Assembly: GCA_902787365.1 (NCBI GenBank)
Contig: CADAGC010000035.1
Coordinates: 1 to 64,000, forward strand
DNA: 64,000 nt
Origin: an uncultured Ruminococcus sp.
GTDB lineage: Bacteria; Bacillota; Clostridia; Oscillospirales; Ruminococcaceae
Direction of reading: 5' to 3'
A program made the translations under genes and the position numbers. This document shows, piece by piece, positions 24,886-33,308 of this stretch; within the stretch, counting starts at the first letter, position 1, and each line of letters begins with the position of its first letter. The notes under the pieces were generated by a model that had not been told where the DNA came from, made no database searches, and saw nothing but the letters and a program-made list of their open reading frames with translations.

Positions 24886-26109
24886 TCAGGTGGGTGACAT
24901 ATGAGCTCTTGCTTTGAGCTCGCTCTTGCGTTCATACATAAGCCTGTCAGCACGCACGAAAACATCATTGAAGCACATATCCTGCCCCTCGTCATAGACC
25001 GATATGCCCATAGATATTATCGCCTGGGAAGGGTCAATCGGTGCATTCATAAGCGAATCGAATGCGCTGCATATTTTCTCACGGTTTTTGTAATCATCAT
25101 ATTCGAGCACCGCCACAAATTCATCACCGCCTATGCGGAAAACAGGGCTGTGCTTGAAGTGTGTGCATATGAGCATACAGCCTCTCATTATCAGCTTGTC
25201 GCCCTGCTCGTGGCCGTACTTATCGTTTGTGAGTTTAAGATCATTTATGTCAAATACCGCAACCGCAAACGGCGGCGTGGTCTTTCCCTTTATCTCTGCG
25301 TCCTTGCGCTCCTCGGCCTCGGCGTATGCAAGCTTGCTCTTTACCCCCGTCAGCGGGTCTCTGTAGGCAAGTATGCGGGCGTTTTTAAGCTCCTCAAACT
25401 GCTGCTTCTCACGCTCGAACGCCTTTTCTATCTGACGCTTGTATTCTTCCTTTTCGTCATTTACAACGAATGTGTGCAGAAGGCAGGTTCCCAGCATATA
25501 CGCTATAGAATAGAGCGGCAGCAGCGGGAACCACAGCTGAACAGTCAGGAACAATGACATTATTATGCCGAAAGCGCCTATCGAGCGGTATCTGCGCTTT
25601 TCGGTGACGCTTCTGCCCGCTATTGCGTGGTATGTATGCAGCGAAAGCACTACCAGCAGCACTATCTGCACTATGAGCATAGTGTATCTTACAGGTGTGG
25701 GGTGGTATACCGTGTCCTCATCTATCCAGAAAAGGATAGGTGTAAAGATATTCATAATGACCATTACGACTACGGCTGTAAAAAACGCACCGCCCGAGAA
25801 CACAAGAAACCGTGAGAAAAAGCCTTCCTCATTAAGATAGGTAACTGCAAACTGCGTCCAGAACACAATACCAAAACCCATAGCCACGTAATAAACTTGC
25901 GTGTCGATAAAAAGCGCTGTGGTAAGCTTTGCCTGCTCAAGGAATCCCCACAGTATGTCGGTGGTAAGATAGAAGATAACGCCGAACAGAAACTTTCTGT
26001 AGACCTTCCACGCCTTGGTATTGTCACCGCTTGTACGAAAAAGCAGTATGTCATAATTCTCTATAAGCAGCACAAACATAGTGATTATGCCGATAGTGGA
26101 GTAATACAC
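24886..26109 (-). CDS. Membrane diguanylate cyclase (7TM sensor plus GGDEF)
   Basis: This 407-residue protein has seven or eight hydrophobic segments in residues 1-215, a short coiled coil (EEYKRQIEKAFEREKQQFEELKN) and a GGDEF domain. The active loop RIGGDEFVAVLE is intact, with upstream DPLTGVKSK and DINDLKLTNDKYGHEQGD. It should make cyclic di-GMP in response to a membrane or small-ligand signal. I take the GTG at 26109, after AAGGTGAGG; an in-frame extension upstream would be translated from a CCTCCCC repeat. It is the last of three same-strand c-di-GMP genes. Confidence 0.87.
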   Translation of the reverse strand: MYYSTIGIITMFVLLIENYDILLFRTSGDNTKAWKVYRKFLFGVIFYLTTDILWGFLEQAKLTTALFIDTQVYYVAMGFGIVFWTQFAVTYLNEEGFFSRFLVFSGGAFFTAVVVMVIMNIFTPILFWIDEDTVYHPTPVRYTMLIVQIVLLVVLSLHTYHAIAGRSVTEKRRYRSIGAFGIIMSLFLTVQLWFPLLPLYSIAYMLGTCLLHTFVVNDEKEEYKRQIEKAFEREKQQFEELKNARILAYRDPLTGVKSKLAYAEAEERKDAEIKGKTTPPFAVAVFDINDLKLTNDKYGHEQGDKLIMRGCMLICTHFKHSPVFRIGGDEFVAVLEYDDYKNREKICSAFDSLMNAPIDPSQAIISMGISVYDEGQDMCFNDVFVRADRLMYERKSELKARAHMSPT

Positions 26110-26146
26110 GCCCTCACCTTCTTCCCATATATTTTCCGTCGGGTGT

Positions 26147-26273
26147 AACCCCTCCACCACCGCCACTCTTTGAGTGTCGGCGGTCCCCCTCCGAGCTTTT
26201 TCAGCCGCAGGCTGATAATGCGTTCAGGGGAGGCTTGATTATTAGCTTTGAAAGCTAATACTTGCCCCAACAT
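26147..26273. repeat. CCTCCCC palindromic repeat, copy C3
   Basis: AACCCCTCCACCACCGCCACTC, GAGTGTCGGCGG, TCAGCCGCAGGCTGA, TTCAGGGGAGGC and a TTAGCTTTGAAAGCTAA hairpin are visible. The segment TGATAATGCGTTCAGGGGAGG is also in copy C1. Confidence 0.75.
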
Positions 26274-26290
26274 TTCCCTTTGAGGCTAAA

Positions 26291-26356
26291 ATATTCAAAT
26301 CCGTGCGGCGCAGCCGCACTCCTTAATTATGCATTATGCATTATGCATTATGCATT
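26291..26356. repeat. Heptamer/hairpin repeat, right half (E6)
   Basis: ATTCAAATCC, a hairpin GTGCGGCGCAGCCGCAC, TCCTTAATT and ATGCATT units that run to the stop codon of the EAL gene. Confidence 0.82.
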
Positions 26357-28044
26357 TATAACGTGTATCTTTTCTCTTCCAGCCGTTTTTCAAACTCTTC
26401 CACAGACAAGGGCTTGTCGTAGAGGAAGCCCTGCGCTATCGAACAGCCCGTTTCTTTCAGCACGCTTTGCTGCTCGGTGGTCTCAACGCCCTCGGCTATA
26501 CACTCGATACCCATTTCCTTTGCCATAGCTACAACGTACTTGAACATCACGTAGCTTGCATCATCTATCTTCATAGGCAGGAAGCTGCGGTCTATCTTAA
26601 GCACGTTCCACGGAATGGCCTTGATGAGATTTAATGATGAATACCCTATGCCGAAATCATCAACAGATGCGCATACGCCCTCCTGCTGTAAGCCGCTGAC
26701 CACACGCTTCAAGTCCTTGAACTCAACGTCGGTGGTGGTCTCGGTAAGCTCTATCTCTATAAGGTCGTGCGGAATGCCGCTTTTGTTTATTATGCTCATT
26801 ATGTGTTCGAGCAGGTCTGCGTTCATCATGTTCTTGCGTGAGAGGTTGACGGATACACGCACGCCCTCTCTGCCCTCGTCTATCCAGCGCTTTATGTCGG
26901 CGCAGGCACGTTCGAGCATAAACATATCCAGCTTGCAGATGTCGTTTGTCTCTTCAAGCATGGGTATGAAGTCTATCGGCTGAACTATCTTGCCGTTTTT
27001 CACCCAGCGGCACAGTGCCTCGGCACCCACTATCCTGCCCGTGAATACATTGACCTTGGGCTGGTAGTACGCCTGGAACTCGCCGTTTTTAAGTGCCTGC
27101 GGGAACTGCTGCTGAACACGCATAGCCTTTTCACGGCCTTTGAGAAGCTTCTCGCTGAAATAAACTATGTGCTCCTTTCCGCCATTCTGCGCTGCCTTTG
27201 CAGCAGCTATCACGTTGTTGAGCACCTCGCCGGGGTCATTTATCACAAACACCTCGGGGAATACGTATATGCCCGTGCTGGTGGTTATAAACACGCTGCT
27301 GCCGTCAGAATCGTCATAGACTATCTTGGTCTCTGTCAGATAATCCACCACATCATCAAGCTGCTCTGCGCCGCATATGCACAGGAAGTTGTCACCGCCC
27401 AGACGTGTTGCGATGCCCCTGTCGCCTATGAGCTTTTCAAGCCCCATAAAGTGGCGGTGCATTACCGTGTCGCCCGAATCCCTGCCTATCTGCTGATTGA
27501 CAAGGGAGAAGTGCCTCAGATTATAGTTAACAGCCGCCCTGCCGCCTAAAGTGCCCTTGTTGCTTGTTTCCATAACGTAGTTCATAAAGCTGCGGTTGTT
27601 TCTAAATCCGCTGTCATCAAAGAGCGCAAGCTCTCTTATGACGTTTCTCATGCGGTTGCGGCAAAGGAACGTAAGCAGCGTCTTTGAAATGAGCACAGCC
27701 TTGCTCTTTTCAAAGTCATCAAACGGCGGGTCGCCCCTTTTCATATACAGCTCTATCTTGCCCAATGACATCATGCTGAGCTCTAACCTGTGAGTGTAGA
27801 CAAGCTCCTCTCCATCAATGTGAAGGTCATAGCTGCAAAGCGTCTCGCCGCCGCCCATGTCCTCCTCGTGCTTATTTCTGAAAAGCCTTGTCACAGACCT
27901 TGAAAGCCGCAGAAGAGCCGCTATATCGCCAAGAATGTTCTCTATTCTCTTTTTGTCTGTTTTATCATTATCGGTCATAGCGTCTATCAGCTGCTCAAAA
28001 AGCTCATTGAAGCGCTGCTCACGCTCTGTAAGAACCATACTCAT
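26356..28044 (-). CDS. Cyclic-di-GMP phosphodiesterase (degenerate GGDEF plus EAL)
   Basis: The 562-residue soluble protein has an N-terminal sensor-like region of about 130 residues. A GGDEF-fold domain follows whose loop reads LGGDNFLCICG; the last Glu-Phe pair is changed to Asn-Phe, so it is probably inactive or regulatory. An EAL domain spans about 310-560. Catalytic motifs are present: GAEALCRW, SVNLSRKNM, EIELTETTT, SVDDFGIGYSSL and EGVETTEQ. It should hydrolyse c-di-GMP to pGpG, opposing the two GGDEF neighbours. GAGGAATTTATT precedes the ATG. The gap to the next upstream gene is 42 bases, suggesting one operon. Confidence 0.88.
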   Translation of the reverse strand: MSMVLTEREQRFNELFEQLIDAMTDNDKTDKKRIENILGDIAALLRLSRSVTRLFRNKHEEDMGGGETLCSYDLHIDGEELVYTHRLELSMMSLGKIELYMKRGDPPFDDFEKSKAVLISKTLLTFLCRNRMRNVIRELALFDDSGFRNNRSFMNYVMETSNKGTLGGRAAVNYNLRHFSLVNQQIGRDSGDTVMHRHFMGLEKLIGDRGIATRLGGDNFLCICGAEQLDDVVDYLTETKIVYDDSDGSSVFITTSTGIYVFPEVFVINDPGEVLNNVIAAAKAAQNGGKEHIVYFSEKLLKGREKAMRVQQQFPQALKNGEFQAYYQPKVNVFTGRIVGAEALCRWVKNGKIVQPIDFIPMLEETNDICKLDMFMLERACADIKRWIDEGREGVRVSVNLSRKNMMNADLLEHIMSIINKSGIPHDLIEIELTETTTDVEFKDLKRVVSGLQQEGVCASVDDFGIGYSSLNLIKAIPWNVLKIDRSFLPMKIDDASYVMFKYVVAMAKEMGIECIAEGVETTEQQSVLKETGCSIAQGFLYDKPLSVEEFEKRLEEKRYTL

Positions 28045-28086
28045 AATAAATTCCTCATTTTCACTCTATCTTTGGATCTTTACACA

Positions 28087-29838
28087 TTACCTGCTTTGAA
28101 GCTTGAATTTCTTTTTATTCTCATACATAGCTTCGTCAGCACGCTCAAATACCTGCTTAAGGCTTATGTCGCTGCCTGCCATAAAGTCTGAAAGCCCCAC
28201 GGCGACTGTTACCTGCCCTGATTTTGTGCGGTCGGTCTGCTCGTTTATAAGCCCCTTTATAAGGCCTGCTCTGTCGTTGTAGTCAGCGCCCTTTAAAAGT
28301 ACTGCGAACTCGTCACCGCCTATGCGGAAAACGGGGCTGTGCTTGAATGTGTTGCATATAAGGGTGCAGGCACTTCTTATGTATTCATCGCCTGCCTGAT
28401 GCCCCTTGGTGTCGTTTATAATCTTAAGGCCGTTTATGTCGCATATCGCAACTGCGAAGCTCTCGGCGTCGCCCGATACTATCTTTTCATCTATCTCGAT
28501 CTCCGCCTGCTCGTAGGCACGCTTGTTCTTAACGCCAGTCAGCCCGTCACGGTTTGCCATATCCAGAGCGCTGCCGATAGCATCAGATATGTCAAGCTCA
28601 TTTTTTCTTGCGGCGTCTATGTTTGCAACAGCAACTATCAGGTGCGTGCTGTCCTCCTTCGGCCTTACGGCAAACAGGGCGACATACTCAGGCCTGCCGT
28701 CTATCAGAAGGCGGTAGTTGAGCACCGTTTTGCCCGTAACACGGAGCTGCTCGATAAGGTTTTCCTTCCTCATAGCAAGTGCCATCATCGGGTAATCCTC
28801 GGGGTAGATGTCACGCTTCATGTTCTTCTGCGTGTCACCGAAGAAATCGTTGCCCTTTGAGCCGATGTTGAGCTTTGCGTATTTCTCGTTTGCGCTATAT
28901 TCGCTGTATTCGCCGGTTTCAATGTTTACGTGGTATATTACCTCATACCTCTGCGCCAGCGCCATAGCGATCTCGCCGAATGTTCGGTTTTCGGCCTGTA
29001 TCGCCTGCTCCTTGCGCACCTGCTTGTCTATGTTGCCGACACCTAAAACTATCCCGTCGTCGTCAGTCATGCTCTTCATAGCTATAAGGTTTAAATACTG
29101 CTCCTTGCCATCAAGCATCTGCCTGTAGACGATAGAGACAGTGCCGTTCTCATCAAGCGCTTTAATAAGGTTATCACGCCTGAGTGCCTGCAGCACCCTG
29201 TAGCAGTCGTCCTCATGGATATATCTTATAACATCCTGCTGCAGCTTGCTGAAGAAATCATCGCCGCCCTTGTCTATGCCGAGCTTTGAATAGCTGTCAG
29301 ACGATTTGTACTGTGTATAGTGCCCTGTCTTTACGTTTACGTGGAATATGACCTCATAAAGCATTGCGAATGACTGGGCTATCTCGGCGTAGGTGCGTGT
29401 CTCTTCACGGATCGCAAGCTCACGCCTGCGCTGTGTGTCAACATTCTGAACGCCTATTACCATACTGTGAGTGCCGCGCCTTATGGCTTTGAGCGCATAG
29501 TACTTAGGCTTACCGTCAAACACCAGCCTGTAATCAAGCATATAGCTTCCACCCTCATCAAGCGCCGCCGCTATCTTCTCTTTTTCAAAGGATGTTATGA
29601 ACTTGTCCCGGTCTTCCTTGTAAACAAGCTTTTTTGCGTTGCCTATCAGGTCATAAAAGAAATCGCTGCCTGACGAGCGCACGGTCATTTCCTTTGTATT
29701 GCCCGATGTGGAATATTCAACGTAGCTGTTGTCGTTCATATCGACAACATATATGCTCTCATAGTCGTCTGCAAGTGCAAGTGCGATCTGTAAAAATGAT
29801 ATGTTCTCGCCGCCTGTGCGGTTATTCTCCTGTGACAA
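28087..29838 (-). CDS. Diguanylate cyclase with three tandem PAS-like sensor domains
   Basis: The roughly 583-residue protein has three copies of a domain of about 130 residues. Each reads like Y.VI.HVN..TG.Y..Y....Y..L.I...G.DFF and then an E(D)..... R.(E/D)NLI.AL motif, YR...DG...Y and a V.GV.NID strand. A GGDEF domain with RIGGDEFAVLL, DGLTGVKNKRAY and DINGLKIINDTKGHQAGDEY is at the C-terminus and looks active. No membrane segment is seen. I take TTG at 29838, six bases after AGAGGTG; a GTG nine bases upstream is the alternative. It heads the c-di-GMP gene group. Confidence 0.85.
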   Translation of the reverse strand: MSQENNRTGGENISFLQIALALADDYESIYVVDMNDNSYVEYSTSGNTKEMTVRSSGSDFFYDLIGNAKKLVYKEDRDKFITSFEKEKIAAALDEGGSYMLDYRLVFDGKPKYYALKAIRRGTHSMVIGVQNVDTQRRRELAIREETRTYAEIAQSFAMLYEVIFHVNVKTGHYTQYKSSDSYSKLGIDKGGDDFFSKLQQDVIRYIHEDDCYRVLQALRRDNLIKALDENGTVSIVYRQMLDGKEQYLNLIAMKSMTDDDGIVLGVGNIDKQVRKEQAIQAENRTFGEIAMALAQRYEVIYHVNIETGEYSEYSANEKYAKLNIGSKGNDFFGDTQKNMKRDIYPEDYPMMALAMRKENLIEQLRVTGKTVLNYRLLIDGRPEYVALFAVRPKEDSTHLIVAVANIDAARKNELDISDAIGSALDMANRDGLTGVKNKRAYEQAEIEIDEKIVSGDAESFAVAICDINGLKIINDTKGHQAGDEYIRSACTLICNTFKHSPVFRIGGDEFAVLLKGADYNDRAGLIKGLINEQTDRTKSGQVTVAVGLSDFMAGSDISLKQVFERADEAMYENKKKFKLQSR

Positions 29839-30016
29839 AACAAACACCTCTCTTACGTTCGGGTTTTATTTGTTATAGTATACCATATATTTTGTGATGA
29901 ATTAGTATTTCCTCTTATAATTATTCATAGTATCATTATACCATATATGTCACAAAAAATCAACACCTTATATACATTTTTTGAATACTTTTCCTATGTT
30001 TTTTACCCCCAAGCGC

Positions 30017-30055
30017 AAAAAGAACACCCTCGCCGCTAAACGACAAGGGTGCCTT
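30017..30055 (-). terminator. Terminator of the NPKTG surface-protein gene
   Basis: On the minus strand GGCACCCTTGTCG and CGGCGAGGGTGTTC form a stem followed by TTTTTG. Between it and the GGDEF gene at 29838 lies about 180 bases of A/T-rich DNA with no gene. Confidence 0.78.
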
Positions 30056-30085
30056 TAATTCTATAGGTATTTTAGATAGGTGTTA

Positions 30086-32140
30086 TCACTTTTTCTTGCG
30101 GGCAAATATTGCCATAGCTGCTGCTAATGCAGCTGTGCCGAATGCTGCTGCCGCACCTGTCTTGGGGTTGCTTGTAGCAGCTGCTGCGGTCTGCTCGGTC
30201 TTCTTCTCCTCGGCAGGCTTTACTTCTTCCTCCTCGGGCTCTTCTTCCTCGGGCTCTTCCTCGGGTTCCTCAGCAGGCTCTTCCTCTTCCTCGGCAGGAG
30301 TTTCTTCTTCTGCGGGAGTTTCTTCCTCAGCAGGCTTCTCCTCCTCTACAGGCTCTTCCTCTACAGGAGTTTCCTCGGCAGGAGTTTCTTCCTCTGTGGG
30401 CTGCTCCTCTGTGGGTTCTTCCTCAGGCTCTTTTTCCTCCTCGGGGAGCGGGTTTACCTTGACATAAACATTGGCAACAGAAGAATCTGCAAGCTCATCT
30501 GCCTTAGCAGAGATGTTTATATTGCCGTTATCTATGTCTACTTCATGTGCCTGGAGCTTTATGGTGAAGTCAACGCTCTCGCCGACCTTGAGCTTTTCAA
30601 CAGTGCCTATCTCGGTATCCTCAAATGCAGCAACGACATTTGTAAGGTCTGTGTCACCGTTGTTTGTGAGTGTTGCAGTTACCTCGAAAATATCGCCAAC
30701 ATAGCATTCCTCTACGTTTGACTTTGCTGTGACATCAAGGCTGTAAACAGAAACAGGTTCGGGCTTCTTCTCAAAAGTTACGTTGATGCTCTGAAGCTCC
30801 TTGGTATCCGTAACTGTGAGAGTGTTGTTATAGATATTGTAATCATCAGCATTTTCACCTGCAAGCTCAACTGTATACTCGCCTGTGGGAACGTTATATA
30901 ATGTAACGCCGTCCTCGGGATAATCCATTGAGGCAACTACCCTGTCAACATGAGCGGTAATATCTGCGTACTGGTTGACCTGGCCGCCGCCGTTAGGAGC
31001 GTATGATGTCTGGTACTTGATCTCGGGGCAGTCCTTTTCTACCCATATATCATAGTAAGCTTTACCGCCTTCGGTGGTGAGTATATCAGCAGTTATAGCA
31101 CCGCCCGAATAGAACGGGAACAGCACATATCTATTAAACCCTGTCTCGGGGTCTACATCAAAGTCTGCAACGGGGTAGTAAAAATCGCTGTCATCGTTGT
31201 ATATGCCCTTTATGCAGTATTTGCCGTTAACATTTTCTATTTTCGGAAAATCTGTAACGGGAACACGTATCTTTACAAACTCACGGTCATAGTCGGTAAC
31301 AACGAGGTCTTTATTAAAGATGTTGCCGCCGTGGAACATTATTCTGTAATCGCCTGTGGGAACAGAACGAAGCGATGTGCCGGGAACCTCGCTGAAACGG
31401 AATGAATCTCTTGTATAGCTCGGGTCATCCCAGTCAGACTGTGTAGTCTCGATAGAAACTGTAGAATCGCTTGCGCCGTTTTTCATAAAGTCGATATAGT
31501 CTTCGCTTACATCAACTATATACTGCCCTGCGGGAACTGTCTTGGTATCAACTATCTCATACTTCTCGGTATCGAATGTGCCTATATAGCCTGTACCGTT
31601 GGGCGCAAGATAGTAGTCATATTCTTCATTGGGGAATTCGCCGCTTATCGCAGTAGCTCTGAAGCCTTCTAAAACAAGTATAGTAAAATCAGTAAGCTCA
31701 GAGAAATCTATAACGTCTGACAGATCGCTGTTAGGTATCGAAAAACCGACAGAGAAAAATGCTGACTTATCATTGTCTGCACCGGTGATATTATATACCT
31801 TTTGATTTTTTACTGTGTCAGAGTAGGAATTGCCGCTATCAAACGAGAACCGGGAATACGTATTACGGTTGAATTTACCTACTGTCTCACCGTCGCACTT
31901 TATAACGAAATCAAGATCCTCATACGAAAAATCGTTGCACTTTACGGTAACGTTGAGATAAGGCTTGTTTACCTTTAACTCCGCCGTTGCGGGTGAATTG
32001 TCTGCCTTTGCTGTCTCTTCATCGCTTAAATAATGCCAATAGCCCCATGTGGGTACGATAGCATATGCCGACATAGCCGTTGTGCCTGCCATCATAAGTG
32101 CCGCAGCAGCAACGCAGGCTCTCTTACAGCTTTTTCTCAT
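30086..32140 (-). CDS. Sortase-anchored surface protein (NPKTG signal, CARDB-like domain)
   Basis: The 684-residue secreted protein starts with a signal peptide of about 27 residues (cleaved near SAYA). Residues 30-460 look like beta-rich modules of unknown type with many Tyr and Asp. A CARDB-like beta-sandwich follows (about 465-570, ECYVGDIFEVTATLTNNGDTDL). A Glu/Pro/Thr-rich stalk of about 80 residues leads to the wall sorting signal: NPKTG, a hydrophobic helix and ARKKK. NP.TG-type signals are used by class B-like sortases, and one is encoded at 55506. ATG at 32140 follows GGGAG. Its promoter lies beyond a MITE, so that element is transcribed as leader. Confidence 0.85.
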   Translation of the reverse strand: MRKSCKRACVAAAALMMAGTTAMSAYAIVPTWGYWHYLSDEETAKADNSPATAELKVNKPYLNVTVKCNDFSYEDLDFVIKCDGETVGKFNRNTYSRFSFDSGNSYSDTVKNQKVYNITGADNDKSAFFSVGFSIPNSDLSDVIDFSELTDFTILVLEGFRATAISGEFPNEEYDYYLAPNGTGYIGTFDTEKYEIVDTKTVPAGQYIVDVSEDYIDFMKNGASDSTVSIETTQSDWDDPSYTRDSFRFSEVPGTSLRSVPTGDYRIMFHGGNIFNKDLVVTDYDREFVKIRVPVTDFPKIENVNGKYCIKGIYNDDSDFYYPVADFDVDPETGFNRYVLFPFYSGGAITADILTTEGGKAYYDIWVEKDCPEIKYQTSYAPNGGGQVNQYADITAHVDRVVASMDYPEDGVTLYNVPTGEYTVELAGENADDYNIYNNTLTVTDTKELQSINVTFEKKPEPVSVYSLDVTAKSNVEECYVGDIFEVTATLTNNGDTDLTNVVAAFEDTEIGTVEKLKVGESVDFTIKLQAHEVDIDNGNINISAKADELADSSVANVYVKVNPLPEEEKEPEEEPTEEQPTEEETPAEETPVEEEPVEEEKPAEEETPAEEETPAEEEEEPAEEPEEEPEEEEPEEEEVKPAEEKKTEQTAAAATSNPKTGAAAAFGTAALAAAMAIFARKKK

Positions 32141-32170
32141 TATTTTTTTCTCCCAAATTTGCAATATATC

Positions 32171-32405
32171 TTAAGGCAACACCGCACAACCACCGGCTGA
32201 AGCCTTTGTACGCCATCTACTTGCCAAATTTCCGTCATATCCCCCAAATTCGCCTTGTCTTACGCAAGTGAAACTGCGGCGAATATGGGCAATCTGACGA
32301 AAATTTGGCGGTCTCAGCTTCGCTGAGACCACGTATACTGACGTACAATGGTTATGCGGTATTGCCTTAATACTGACGTACAATGGTTATGCGGTATTGC
32401 CTTAA
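32171..32405. mobile_element. TTAAGGCA MITE, copy A, with duplicated end
   Basis: The left end TTAAGGCAACACCGCACAAC is inverted relative to the right end, which reads GGTTATGCGGTATTGCCTTAA. A perfect hairpin GGTCTCAGCTTCGCTGAGACC lies inside. The last 35 bases are duplicated in tandem (32336-32370 and 32371-32405). No coding capacity. It lies in inverted orientation to the copy at 33015. Confidence 0.88.
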
Positions 32406-32424
32406 TATACTCTATATGTTATTT

Positions 32425-32453
32425 ATTTTAACACTTTTCCACCAAATTGTCAA
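32425..32453 (-). promoter_or_regulatory. Promoter of the surface-protein gene
   Basis: On the minus strand TTGACA (32453-32448) and TAAAAT (32430-32425) are 17 bases apart. The whole MITE copy A lies between this promoter and the gene, giving a leader of about 280 bases. Confidence 0.75.
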
Positions 32454-32567
32454 TAGTTTTGACGGAATAAATTGTTTAAATTTTTATGATTTTAAGATGC
32501 CCCATTTGTTTATGTTGATATATGATGATAGTTTTGCTATATTTACATCGCCCTCGCCTTATGCATG

Positions 32568-32603
32568 AAAAAAAGCTCCTCCGCAACGGGAAGAGCCTTT
32601 TTT
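32568..32603 (-). terminator. Terminator of the RNase P RNA gene
   Basis: On the minus strand AAAAAAGGCTCTTCCCG / CGGAGGAGCTTTTTTT forms a stem ending in seven T residues. Confidence 0.88.
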
Positions 32604-32605
32604 CA

Positions 32606-32943
32606 TGAGACGGCCTGTAAGCCGGGTTTTGTCGTGTACGGCAATCTATCTGCGCTTTATGTCGCCATAAAGCTTTAGCCCCCTACAGCTTGGGCCTGAC
32701 GAGCAGCCATTGACCATGGGCTGCCATTGGGGTTGCATCGGGTAAGGTTTACACGGCAGACGCATCTCTGCGCCTCCGGTGAGCTCTTGCCTCACCATTC
32801 CACCCTTACCGAAAAATCGGCGGTATCTTTTCTGCTGCACTTGCTCGGGAGTCGCCTCCGGCTGATGTTATCAGCTACCCTGCTCTGTGATGCCCGGACT
32901 TTCCTCACTGACTAAACGTCACCGCTGCCGTATAGCCGTCTCA
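32606..32943 (-). ncRNA. rnpB: RNase P RNA (class A-like)
   Basis: Read on the minus strand the 338-base RNA opens with GAGACGGC and GAGGAAAGTCCGGGC, the most conserved CR I block. It continues with GCAGGGTAGCTGATAACATC and the GGTAAGGGTGGAATGGTGAG region, and closes with ACAAAACCCGGCTTACAGGCC, which re-forms helix P1 with the 5' end. It is the catalytic RNA that trims 5' leaders from pre-tRNA. Confidence 0.96.
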
Positions 32944-32951
32944 TAAATTGT

Positions 32952-32980
32952 ATTTTAACATATTTTGAGGGATATGTCAA
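32952..32980 (-). promoter_or_regulatory. Promoter of rnpB
   Basis: On the minus strand TTGACA (32980-32975) and TAAAAT (32957-32952) have a 17-base spacer, nine bases before the RNA 5' end. Confidence 0.85.
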
Positions 32981-33014
32981 GGCACGGGGCATTCCGCCAT
33001 AACCTCTGAATTAA

Positions 33015-33180
33015 TTAAGGCAATACCGCATAACCATTGTACGTCAGTATACGTGGTCTCAGCGAAGCTGAGACCGCCAAATTTTCGTCAGATTGCCCAT
33101 ATTCGCCGCAGTATGACGGAAATTTGGCAAGTATATGGCGTACAAAGGCTTCAGCCGGTGGTTGTGCGGTGTTGCCTTAA
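33015..33180. mobile_element. TTAAGGCA MITE, copy B
   Basis: A 166-base non-coding element with ends TTAAGGCAATACCGCATAAC and GGTTGTGCGGTGTTGCCTTAA. It includes the hairpin GGTCTCAGCGAAGCTGAGACC. It shares long stretches with copy A but lacks about 35 bases of its interior. Confidence 0.88.
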
Positions 33181-33192
33181 TATATTTGGCTG

Positions 33193-33221
33193 TTGACAAT
33201 GCAAGGATTTTGCGTTATACT
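33193..33221 (+). promoter_or_regulatory. Promoter of the dockerin remnant
   Basis: TTGACA at 33193 and TATACT at 33216 are 17 bases apart. About 90 bases of leader follow before the ATG. Confidence 0.78.
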
Positions 33222-33308
33222 AAATATATTAACAAAAGTGGTCGTCGCTTAAGTGTAAGCGTATAGGGGGGTGCGGCGGCGTGCTTTTAAAGGGAGGAAA
33301 CATTATAT

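Noticed and set aside
26110..26166. Upstream start of the 7TM GGDEF protein
   Set aside because: Those residues are encoded by a CCTCCCC repeat; the GTG after AAGGTGAGG fits better.
30096..30467. Ser-rich reading frame on the plus strand
   Set aside because: It is the complement of the Glu/Pro/Thr-rich stalk and sorting region of the surface-protein gene.
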